Part shown: positions 1 through 8,000 of the stretch, in pieces
Layout of the letters: the number at the start of each line of letters is the position of its first letter
How positions within the stretch are numbered: the stretch's first letter is position 1
Made by a program: the position numbers and the translations under genes
Assembly (NCBI GenBank): GCA_047627515.1
Contig: JBLHTU010000053.1
Coordinates: 1-19,857 of the forward strand
DNA length: 19,857 bases
Origin: JAYPLE01 sp047627515
GTDB lineage: Bacteria; Bacteroidota; Bacteroidia; Cytophagales; Cyclobacteriaceae
Direction of reading: 5' to 3'
Notes under the pieces: model-generated
Database searches by the model: none
What the model was told of the DNA's origin: nothing
Seen by the model: the letters and a program-made list of their open reading frames with translations, nothing else

Positions 1-3
1 GCA

Positions 4-1671
4 ATGAGTCTTAGCTGGGCATTTAATCCAATTGTATCTATCATTTTGATAAGTTTTCTTATCCTGCTGGCAACACTTGATCTGAGATACCAAGGCAAAA
101 CCGGTCGGATCACTAGACTTGTAGGATTGGCTATAGCACTTCTTTCACTATATGGATTGTGGAACCAACCGACCTTACGGCAAAAAGCCCCGGAGAGTAA
201 CATATTGATCTATAGCAGTGATACTTTCAAACCAGACCTTACAATGTCGGATTCATCTCTGGTATTCGAAAATTTTTCGGCGTGGTTAAAAGTCCAGAAA
301 TTATATAATTCAAAGTCCCTGACGATTGTCGGATCGGGCCTTGAGGACTGGCAGATTGCATCCATCCATCAACCTTTTCAGTTCATTGCAAAACCACTTT
401 CGGAAGGTATCATTGACCTGCAACATTCTACAGCTTACGCAAAAACACCCTTTACCCTCGAAGGCTTACTTCATTTAGAAGAAAATACTGCGGTATTTAT
501 TAGTCCCCCTTCCGGGAAAATAGAGCAGTTAGCGATTGATACTGCTGGTAGATTTTTGGCCAAGCTCACGATAAGCCTACCTGGAAATTATACCCTAAAT
601 GTTTTTGGAATCCGCCAAGAGGACACATTATTCCAAGAGAAGTATCCGATTTTAGTTGCTGAAAAGCCCGGGATTAATGTCTTATTTCTGACAGGTTTCC
701 CTTCATTCGAAACCCGATACTTGAAAAATCATCTGCTGGAATTAGGCTATCAAGTATCCTCTAAACAGCAAACAGGACAAGATCTATTTATCACCGAAAA
801 CACAACTTCAAGACCCAAAAACAGCAGCATAAATCAACAAATGCTAGAACGGCAGCAGCTACTTATTTTTGACAAAGCTGGTTTTGAACAACTATCCAGC
901 CCCCTACAGAAAAAGGCAGTTGAAAATCTCCGTCAAGGCCAAACTGGCTGGCTCCTTTTAGATGAGGTATCAATGCCCTCTTTGCGGGATTTAAAGCTAT
1001 CCTATCGATCGATCAGTCAAAAGCAATTAAAATGGCAATTCGACAAAGACGAAGTTGAGCTGACTAGCCGCGAGTCGATGCTTAAAGGCCAAGGACTGAT
1101 TCATAGGAAGCGTATCATCGCAAACTCATCTGCTGCAGGACTTGGTTACATTTCTCAAATGCAGCCGATCAACACATATCTATTAGTACTTAATAACGCG
1201 CAAGCGGAGTACAACTCAGCTTGGCAAACAGTACTCAGTAAGACGATGGGATCTGTTACTTCAGAAAAGAACACAACCTTCAATGCTTTTGCAACTGTTG
1301 GACGAAAAGCAGATGGTATCGTCTTTCATGAAAACCTAAGTAGTATCACAATCAATGGAGAAATAGCAACCTATCAACAACTCCCTTTTCTTGATCATAC
1401 ATATCAAGTTGACTTTTGGCCAGACCAATCAGGTTGGACGAGTCTGCAACTCAACAATGAGGAACCTATCTATGCCTTTATCAATGAAAAAGGTCGCTGG
1501 CAGACGCATTTTGAGGAACTCAATCAGCATCGGACAAAAGAAGCAGAAATTCTAAATACTCATTTGAAAAGCCCCACCTTCTATGTGACTAAGCAGGTCT
1601 CAAAATGGATATTCTTCACCCTCTTTCTACTGAGCAGCGGGCTTCTCTGGCTCATACATAGATTGCGATAG
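4..1671 (+). CDS. Membrane-anchored protein with GATase1-like segment, function unknown
   Basis: The 555-residue product has two hydrophobic helices near the N terminus (about residues 8-25 and 37-53), a long soluble part, and one C-terminal membrane helix (about 533-552) followed by a short basic tail. Residues 222-262 read as a Rossmann-like strand followed by FPSFETRYLKNHL. This resembles the conserved 'G.PSFE.RYLK' element of glutamine-amidotransferase-like proteins that sit beside MoxR/DUF58/BatA-type von Willebrand factor A genes. The bulk of the protein would then be periplasmic. No catalytic Cys-His-Glu triad is evident, so an enzymatic role is unlikely. The ATG lies only 3 nt from the window edge, so upstream partners and an earlier start cannot be judged. 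The family link is from memory of the motif; the membrane topology is read directly. It converges with the MATE gene across a 21-nt gap. Confidence 0.6.
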   Translation: MSLSWAFNPIVSIILISFLILLATLDLRYQGKTGRITRLVGLAIALLSLYGLWNQPTLRQKAPESNILIYSSDTFKPDLTMSDSSLVFENFSAWLKVQKLYNSKSLTIVGSGLEDWQIASIHQPFQFIAKPLSEGIIDLQHSTAYAKTPFTLEGLLHLEENTAVFISPPSGKIEQLAIDTAGRFLAKLTISLPGNYTLNVFGIRQEDTLFQEKYPILVAEKPGINVLFLTGFPSFETRYLKNHLLELGYQVSSKQQTGQDLFITENTTSRPKNSSINQQMLERQQLLIFDKAGFEQLSSPLQKKAVENLRQGQTGWLLLDEVSMPSLRDLKLSYRSISQKQLKWQFDKDEVELTSRESMLKGQGLIHRKRIIANSSAAGLGYISQMQPINTYLLVLNNAQAEYNSAWQTVLSKTMGSVTSEKNTTFNAFATVGRKADGIVFHENLSSITINGEIATYQQLPFLDHTYQVDFWPDQSGWTSLQLNNEEPIYAFINEKGRWQTHFEELNQHRTKEAEILNTHLKSPTFYVTKQVSKWIFFTLFLLSSGLLWLIHRLR

Positions 1672-1692
1672 TTACGAAATTAGCTCTGAGCT

Positions 1693-3012
1693 CTACTTCG
1701 ATAATTCAACCTTTAATCTGGTAAGTTTCTTTCGAAACCTCATGATGTGTAAAATGGCCGATAAACTTAAGCCTGCCGATAAAGCAATCCACACACCCGT
1801 CGGACCCATGTCCAACTCAAATGCCAGGACGTACCCAAGCGGAATTGATATCACCCAATAAGCAACAAAGGTTATCAAAGTAGGTACTTTGACATCTGTC
1901 AATCCTCGCAGCACACCAAGTCCCACAGCTTGAAGGCCATCAGATATTTGGAAACCTGCCGCAATAATAAGTAGTGACGAAGCTAGTAACTGCACCTCGA
2001 CTTCATCTATATACAGCGCAGTAAGCTCTTGCCTAAATAGGATGAAAAATAATCCACAAACCGCCATAAAGATGGTAACTAATCCAAACCCCGTCAACCC
2101 TGCAAGGCGAAGATTTGTAAAGTCTCTTGCGCCCAATTGATTACCAATACGTACCGTAGATGCTGCCGCTATGCCCGTAGCAGCCATATAGGTAACGGAA
2201 GATAAATTTAATGCAATCTGATGTGCAGCAATTGCTTCGGCACTGATCCACCCCATCATGATAGTAGATACCGCAAATGCACCCACCTCAAAAACGTACT
2301 GCAAACCGGAAGGGAAGCCAATTTTGAATAGTCTTCGTACAGCGTCTAGCTCGAACCTAAACTGAAATCCAATCCAACTTTTGTAGATGATCGCCATCAT
2401 GAAGACACTCATCAAAACACGTGATATCAATGTTGCATAGGCAGCACCCATCAGACCCATAGCGGGGAAACCAAAATGCCCAAAAATCAGCACATAATTT
2501 AATGCGATATTGATCAGATTGGCGACAATTGATACGACCATCGGATCGTACGTATTGGATAAGCCTTCGGCATATTGCCGATACGTCTGGAAAATCATCA
2601 AAGGCAGAATCGAACTACCTACTACAATCAAAAAAGGTCGCGCTGCATCTACTACCTCTGTCTGCTGCCCCAATAAACCCATGGCAGGTACAAGTGCCAT
2701 CATTGCTCCAAAAAGCAGAAAACCAATGATGGTATTAAGTAGCAATCCATTTTGCAGAAAGTGCAAGTGCTTTGTCCGATCGGTAGGTTTCGTTGCAGCG
2801 ACCAATGGCGTAATCGCATAGCTCACCCCGATCCCAAAGAGCATCATCACATGGTATATTGTACCCGCAAAAGTTGCGCCAGCTAGAGGGATGACTCCCA
2901 CTTGGCCCACCATCGCAGTATCTGCAACAGATACCATTATATGGCCTAGCTGTCCAATGACGACTGGGGTGGCTAGGTGGATATGCTTGTTGATATGTTG
3001 GCGTAACGTCAT
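1693..3012 (-). CDS. MATE family multidrug/cation antiporter
   Basis: This 439-residue inner-membrane protein is of normal length for the MATE (NorM/DinF-like) exporter family, which moves cationic drugs or metabolites out in exchange for Na+ or H+. The N-terminal part carries the typical family pattern: P-V-V-I-G-Q-L near residue 16, then VADTAMVGQVG and PLAG a few residues later. The sequence has about twelve hydrophobic helices arranged as two homologous halves, the second beginning near residue 225 with IGFPSGLQYVFEVGAF. The ATG start is clear. It lies 52 nt downstream of the Nudix gene on the same strand, so co-transcription is possible, although a weak hairpin with a following T-run lies in the gap. 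The substrate cannot be predicted from sequence. Confidence 0.93.
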   Translation of the reverse strand: MTLRQHINKHIHLATPVVIGQLGHIMVSVADTAMVGQVGVIPLAGATFAGTIYHVMMLFGIGVSYAITPLVAATKPTDRTKHLHFLQNGLLLNTIIGFLLFGAMMALVPAMGLLGQQTEVVDAARPFLIVVGSSILPLMIFQTYRQYAEGLSNTYDPMVVSIVANLINIALNYVLIFGHFGFPAMGLMGAAYATLISRVLMSVFMMAIIYKSWIGFQFRFELDAVRRLFKIGFPSGLQYVFEVGAFAVSTIMMGWISAEAIAAHQIALNLSSVTYMAATGIAAASTVRIGNQLGARDFTNLRLAGLTGFGLVTIFMAVCGLFFILFRQELTALYIDEVEVQLLASSLLIIAAGFQISDGLQAVGLGVLRGLTDVKVPTLITFVAYWVISIPLGYVLAFELDMGPTGVWIALSAGLSLSAILHIMRFRKKLTRLKVELSK

Positions 3013-3064
3013 GCTATTAAAAAAGAAGCACGAAGGTAGCCGGATTGAGATAATTCTACCTTAA

Positions 3065-3601
3065 CTACTGCTTTAGTATGCTGTGCAGTTTTAGGATGGC
3101 AACCATCGACAAGCCGTCTGTGATCTCTCCATTCAAACACATATCAACAGCCTCCTGAAAGGGTAACTTCTTAATAGTAAGATCTTCAGACTCCTCAAAT
3201 TCCGTCTCCCCAAATGTTAGGTCTTTGGCTACGTACGCATAGCCTACTTCGTCCGTGACAGAGTTTGATGTATGCATTGTGAGAAACTCTTCCCATATGT
3301 TGGCAGAGATGCCCGTTTCCTCTTTTAACTCTCTTTTTGCAGAAGCTAACTTGTCTTCGGATCTCAATCCTCCGCCCATCGGTATTTCCCAAGAGTAGAG
3401 GTTCAGTGGATATCTCCACTGACCAACCAGCCATGTATTCAACTCGGCATCTAGTGGAATAATACCAATAGCAAGATTTTTGAAATGTACACGTCCGTAC
3501 AGACTAACGCCTCCTCCCGGATTGATCACCTCCTCATCTAGGACGGAAACCCATGGATTATCATAGACTAATTTCGACTTTTGCTTTTTCCAAGGATTCA
3601 T
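3065..3601 (-). CDS. Nudix hydrolase, ADP-ribose pyrophosphatase-like
   Basis: This 178-residue cytoplasmic hydrolase carries a perfect Nudix box (GX5EX7REUXEEXGU) at about residues 76-98, reading from GGGLRSE through RELKEETGI, with the metal-binding glutamates intact. The preceding QWRYPLNLYSWEIPMGG matches the ADP-ribose/nucleotide-sugar pyrophosphatase branch (Q-Y/W-R ... E-x-P-x-G), which cleaves a diphosphate link to release AMP. The ATG at 3601 is preferred; the frame stays open to an upstream TTG at 3625, which would add eight non-conserved residues. Downstream on the same strand is the MATE gene. Family assignment is firm; the ADP-ribose substrate is inferred from the branch. Confidence 0.92.
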   Translation of the reverse strand: MNPWKKQKSKLVYDNPWVSVLDEEVINPGGGVSLYGRVHFKNLAIGIIPLDAELNTWLVGQWRYPLNLYSWEIPMGGGLRSEDKLASAKRELKEETGISANIWEEFLTMHTSNSVTDEVGYAYVAKDLTFGETEFEESEDLTIKKLPFQEAVDMCLNGEITDGLSMVAILKLHSILKQ

Positions 3602-3680
3602 AAGTTTACTTCTTGTAGGTCTCAAAACAGGTTTAATATTAAAGTAGTCGCTGCTGAGTTTTCACAGCAATTGATTATTG

Positions 3681-4550
3681 TCACTCAATCCCCAATTCTG
3701 TTCTGAGATATTCATCTTTGTTAGCATTTTTTTGCCAGTACGGAGACTTAATTCTTCGAATGATAGAGGCAGTTGTGGTCAAGCCCTGATACGTCTCCTC
3801 CCAACCTACAATAGCATAAGGAAAATCTTTTTCGAAACGAATCGCCAACGTTCTATCTGGATAATTCAATTTGTACTCATATATCTCTTTAGCATCATCT
3901 GCTATTGACTGTTTTACACTCAACGTAGCCATCGCTGATAGCGCGACAGGTGACTTATGTCCGAGACGGGCATACATAGTGGAGGGTAAGATTGAAATTT
4001 GTCCTAGGGGTAGACCACTGGGATCCAGCCTAATTCTTTGCCACAACTCATCTTCCAGCCAGTCTACTTCCAATTCCACCTCTCGATCTCCCTCAGACTC
4101 AAAGTATGAGAACTCTCTAAAGCGATAGGCATCATCATCAAGATTCAGTTGAGTGAAGGTATGGCCGCACCACTCCTGAGAGCTTGTCGTTACCTTCATT
4201 GCATCAGGGTACTTATCAAATGATACAGGTACAAAAGAAGAAGTCATCATACTATAAGGATAAATACCCGTGTTAAACTTTTTGATAAAATTGAGCTTCA
4301 TCACAGTCACGTTCTCACTACTTTGCGAGGCTCTATCGAGCTTTACTTGCTTTGCTCTTGAAAAAGGTTCCGTGACAAACACCATTACACAGTGTCCTTT
4401 TCTTAATTCACCATATCTGGCTTGCTGCAGTTCATAGCTTGTGATCTCTGCCTCTCCAGCATACCAATACTTGCTAAAGGCGTCAGTCCCTGTTTGGCAT
4501 ATAAGTTGACTAAAAAGAATGCACAAAGACGTCGTTATTAAAACTCTCAT
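3681..4550 (-). CDS. Secreted Bacteroidota protein of the family often misnamed 'septum formation inhibitor Maf'
   Basis: The 289-residue product starts with a signal-peptide-like segment (MRVLITTSLCILFSQLIC). The mature part opens with YWYAGEAEITSYELQQARYGELR followed by a hydrophobic strand ending FVTEPFS, and later contains KFNTGIYPYSMM and SSQEWCGHTFTQLN. I recognise this pattern as a Bacteroidota-restricted family that databases often label 'septum formation inhibitor Maf'. None of the real Maf nucleotide pyrophosphatase motifs are present, so the label should not be carried over. Cys18 follows L-I rather than a good lipobox, so export as a soluble periplasmic protein or an atypical lipoprotein are both open. 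It is transcribed away from the lipoprotein gene at 4644 from a shared 93-nt spacer. Function is unknown; predicted fold is beta-rich. Confidence 0.7.
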   Translation of the reverse strand: MRVLITTSLCILFSQLICQTGTDAFSKYWYAGEAEITSYELQQARYGELRKGHCVMVFVTEPFSRAKQVKLDRASQSSENVTVMKLNFIKKFNTGIYPYSMMTSSFVPVSFDKYPDAMKVTTSSQEWCGHTFTQLNLDDDAYRFREFSYFESEGDREVELEVDWLEDELWQRIRLDPSGLPLGQISILPSTMYARLGHKSPVALSAMATLSVKQSIADDAKEIYEYKLNYPDRTLAIRFEKDFPYAIVGWEETYQGLTTTASIIRRIKSPYWQKNANKDEYLRTELGIE

Positions 4551-4591
4551 TTCGTCAGATATTTAGGTCTCTATTTTAACTGTTTTTTTTG

Positions 4592-4599
4592 TATGTTTG
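4592..4599 (+). promoter_or_regulatory. Putative Bacteroidota -7 promoter box (TATGTTTG)
   Basis: TATGTTTG matches the Bacteroidota -7 consensus TAnnTTTG exactly. It lies in the 93-nt spacer between two divergent genes, 44 nt before the ATG at 4644, which would give a leader of roughly 35-40 nt. A clean -33 TTTG partner is not obvious; the upstream stretch is T-rich instead. The box overlaps the in-frame ATG at 4593, which argues that this earlier ATG is not the real start of the lipoprotein gene. The consensus is established knowledge; use of this copy is inference. Confidence 0.4.
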
Positions 4600-4643
4600 A
4601 CTCTTTACCCAAGCAAATACACACGATACACCCCTTTCACCTT

Positions 4644-5057
4644 ATGCATCGTTTTCTGATTATCCTTTTACTATTAACAGTTGCCTGTAAAGGAACTAAG
4701 CAAACCTCAAATGATAAAGGTACGTTTCCGGAAGATAGTGCAAGTATTGTTGAAGAGTTGCTCATCAATAATCTAGGGAAAAACTATGAATGCCAGGTTA
4801 GAAATAAACGTTCTCTATGCACAAGTGCGATCTTGAAAAATCCTTCAGAGAACTGGCCAACTATCCTAGTCATAGATCATAACACTTCCAAAATTCTATA
4901 CGGGCCAGAAAAGACTAACTCTAATATAAGCTGGCATTCTGACGAGGTATTGAAAATGATCGAAAAGCCTGAGTTCATAAAAAATAAACAGTCAGCTGAA
5001 ACATTTACTTACTATTACAACCTAAACACAAAACGTAAGGCGAAAGCTTCACTTTAA
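4644..5057 (+). CDS. Small predicted lipoprotein, function unknown
   Basis: From the ATG at 4644 the product has 137 residues and a textbook lipoprotein signal: MHRFLIILLLL then lipobox TVAC, with Cys15 as the lipidated residue. An in-frame ATG at 4593 would put 17 polar residues ahead of the signal and overlaps a promoter-like box, so it is rejected. The mature part is hydrophilic, with a possible disulfide pair (the Cys in YECQV and the Cys in SLCTS) and a short IVEELLINNLGKNYECQV segment; the C terminus is basic. I recognise no family. It ends 23 nt before the large T9SS protein, with no promoter or terminator visible between, so the two are probably co-transcribed. Confidence 0.7.
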   Translation: MHRFLIILLLLTVACKGTKQTSNDKGTFPEDSASIVEELLINNLGKNYECQVRNKRSLCTSAILKNPSENWPTILVIDHNTSKILYGPEKTNSNISWHSDEVLKMIEKPEFIKNKQSAETFTYYYNLNTKRKAKASL

Positions 5058-5080
5058 TTCAGCACCCCTTAATTACTACT

Positions 5081-8000
5081 ATGCGAAAAATACTACTACT
5101 GACCGTATCCACAGGGCTCCTCTCGATTTTGGCAATTGTCTTATTTGTCACCCCAGAGCACTCAACTTACAAAGCTGAACAACTAGAAAAGCCAAGCAAA
5201 ACCATGACTTATGAGCAATATATAGCTCAAAAATCAGCACTAGTACGTGCAGGAAATGCTAAAGCCGACGATCCTGAGATGCATGGTATCATCCAGCGCG
5301 AACTACGAACAAAACTGGGAGACGAGGGACCTACTTATCGTCCTAATCAAGTCATGGAAGAGTTTCAAAGAGCAAAAAAGAATCAACAATCAACAGCTGC
5401 TCGTACGTCTCAGTCGACGGAGTTCGTAGAACGTGGCCCTGGAAATGTTGCCGGACGAACAAGGGGATTACTAGTAGACCCAGATGATGCAAATCGTGAA
5501 ACCTTTTATGCTGGTGCTGCCAGTGGAGGTATCTGGAAGACAACTGATGCAGGCGGAAATTGGAGTTATATTTCAGGAGATATACCGAATCTAGGCACCA
5601 ATACATTAGCGATGTCAGCCGCAAATTCAAGCGTGATCTACGCAGGAACAGGTGAACATTTTACTAATGACATAGATGGCGCAGGAATGTTTAAGTCAAT
5701 GGATAAAGGCGCTTCATGGGTACAAATAGCTGACCCCACAACGATGCCAGATTTTAAGAATGTATCCCGCATTGTTGTTGATCCAAATGATGAGGATGTT
5801 GTGATAGCAACTACTAGAAGTACCGTTTGGGGTGCATTTAGCGCAGCGATCTACAAGACTGTAAATGGTGGAACTACTTGGACAAGACTCCGGTCGTCGA
5901 CCTCAGAGAGATACGATGATATAGATTATGACCCTACCAATTTTAATGTGATCTATGTGGCTGTAAATGGCCGTGGTGTGATTAAATCAACTGATGGCGG
6001 CACAACTTGGATGGACGCTAGTGAAGGGATTTCCGCTGGCGGTAGATTAGAAATCACTATTTCACCTGTCAATCCGCTTCGCCTTTGGGCCTCTGTTCAA
6101 GGTAGCCTAAGCGGTACTGGATCAGATCTATATGTATCGAGTGATGGCGCAACTACCTGGTCTCTTGCCATCAATGCGACAGGCGCAAATGAAGACTTTT
6201 TAGGTGGACAAGGCTGGTATGATAACATTGCTACGTCGCACCCATTTGATCAAGATATTGTGTACGTCGGTGGTGTGAACACCTGGAAATTCGAATTGAC
6301 AGGAGAGGATGCTGACGATGTTCGTTTGCTGAACGTTGATGAAAATGGGACGGACAATTTCATGTCCTATGTAAATTTCGGAGGTGGCTATTTAGGCGGT
6401 GGAATGGATCTAGGAGATGTCCCATTTGATGAACTGCTTATTGTAGAAGTTAGATTTGGACAAGGCACACAGCTAGCACATCGCTTTACTGTAGGGGGTG
6501 AGGGTCCTGGCGTTCCTGCCGGAGATTATCTCTACCAAGATTATGTAGAAGTACCTTTTCAAGCATGGGATGTACTAAATAATAAGCAGCTTATGGTGTC
6601 TTTTCGAGATCAACAAGAAGATGGGGCTTGGAACTTGATTCCTACTAACACAGATGGAGCTACTGCTGATCACTCAAGAGAATATTTCTACGTCCATAAA
6701 ACAGACTACGCTGACACAGCCAACAGTACAATCGCCATCAATGGTGGTCAAGAGGTTCAGCAAATGTATTTCTTTTGGCCTGTCCTAGTTGATGGAAGCA
6801 CTTTTGACCCTGTAGCCCTCCCCAACAGCGAACTATCCATCAACTTCGATGTAATCCAAGGAAAAGTAAGAACAACAACAAGCATTTCAGACGCATATGG
6901 ACAATTTTCTGGCCCTAACGGATTTCCACAATCTGCAAGAACGGCAGGTCTGCACCCAGATCAGCATAACTATTTAGTGTATGATGTAAATCAAACCGCC
7001 CAGACTTTTAGACTTTTGATCGGCAATGATGGAGGCGTCTATCGATCTAACTCCTCCTCCGATCCAGGCGTGCAAGAAGGTGACTTCGAATACATTAGCT
7101 ATGGTTATAATACCACACAGTTTTATGGTGCTGACAAAGCACCTGGTGAAAATAGATATATAGGAGGTATGCAAGACAATGGTACTTGGTACCATGTGCC
7201 GGGAACAGAAGGCGGAGCCGCTGTTGACTCAAGGTTTGCTATTGGTGGAGATGGTTTTGAAGTCCTGTGGCATAGTGCAGATCCTAATAAGATCATAGGT
7301 GGGTCACAATTCAATAATTTTGCGCGGACGCTAGATGGCGGTTCCAGCTGGCAAAATGCTACAAGTGGTTTCGAAGATGACGGCCCGTTTATAACGAGAT
7401 TGGCAGCCAGCAAACAACTTCCGGAACGGATTTTCACAGTTGGAACAACTGGCGTATGGTACTCAACCAATTTTGGCGGTAGATGGATAAAGTCTACTAT
7501 GACGGATGCAAGCTTATGGTCATTTAGTAATAGTGCTGATGTAGAAGTTAGTTATGCTAACCCGGATATCATTTGGGCAGGTGCTGCTTTGAGTAGCGCT
7601 GGAAGACTGCACTATTCAACTGACGGTGGTTCCACATTTAGTGCAGCAGAAAACTACGACGAATTTAACATGGGAGGCGTTTCAGGTTTTGCAACGCACC
7701 CGTCAGAAGATTCTACTGCCTATGCCCTATACTCATTTGCCGGATTTCCGAAAGTGATAAGAACAACAGATTTGGGGCAGACTTGGGACGATATCAGTGG
7801 GTTTGATGGCACAGGATCAGCCAGCACAAAGGGCTTTCCTGATGTGGCAGTCAATTGTCTGTTTGTTTTCCCTGATAACCCAAATAAAATCTGGGTAGGG
7901 TCAGAGATCGGTATTATTGAGTCGCTAGATAATGGCGCAACTTGGGGCTTAATGGATAATAATATGCCTCCTGTCAATGTTTATGACTTCAAGCTGGCAG

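Noticed and set aside
1682..1692. Short palindrome AGCTCTGAGCT between the first gene and the MATE gene
   Set aside because: Five-base arms with a one-base loop and no T-run; not a terminator and expected by chance.
2510..2821. Plus-strand open frame of about 100 codons inside the MATE gene
   Set aside because: It is antisense to a clearly coding, family-conserved protein and its translation has no recognisable features.
3033..3062. Hairpin AAGGTAG/CTACCTT after the Nudix gene, followed on the minus strand by a T-run
   Set aside because: The stem is only 7 bp with a 16-nt loop and the T-run comes about 11 nt later, so it is too weak to call a terminator.
3681..4550. Lipoprotein assignment based on Cys18
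   Set aside because: The residues before Cys18 are Q-L-I, lacking the small residue expected at -1 of a lipobox, so a lipoprotein was not called.
4593..4643. In-frame upstream ATG extending the small lipoprotein by 17 residues
   Set aside because: It overlaps a promoter-like box and would place polar residues ahead of a perfect lipoprotein signal.
5352..5630. Minus-strand open frame near the 5' end of the T9SS protein gene
   Set aside because: It is antisense to the first Asp-box region and has no start context or homology I recognise.
7123..7470. Minus-strand open frame inside the large T9SS protein gene
   Set aside because: It is a proline/serine-rich antisense shadow of the conserved propeller region.
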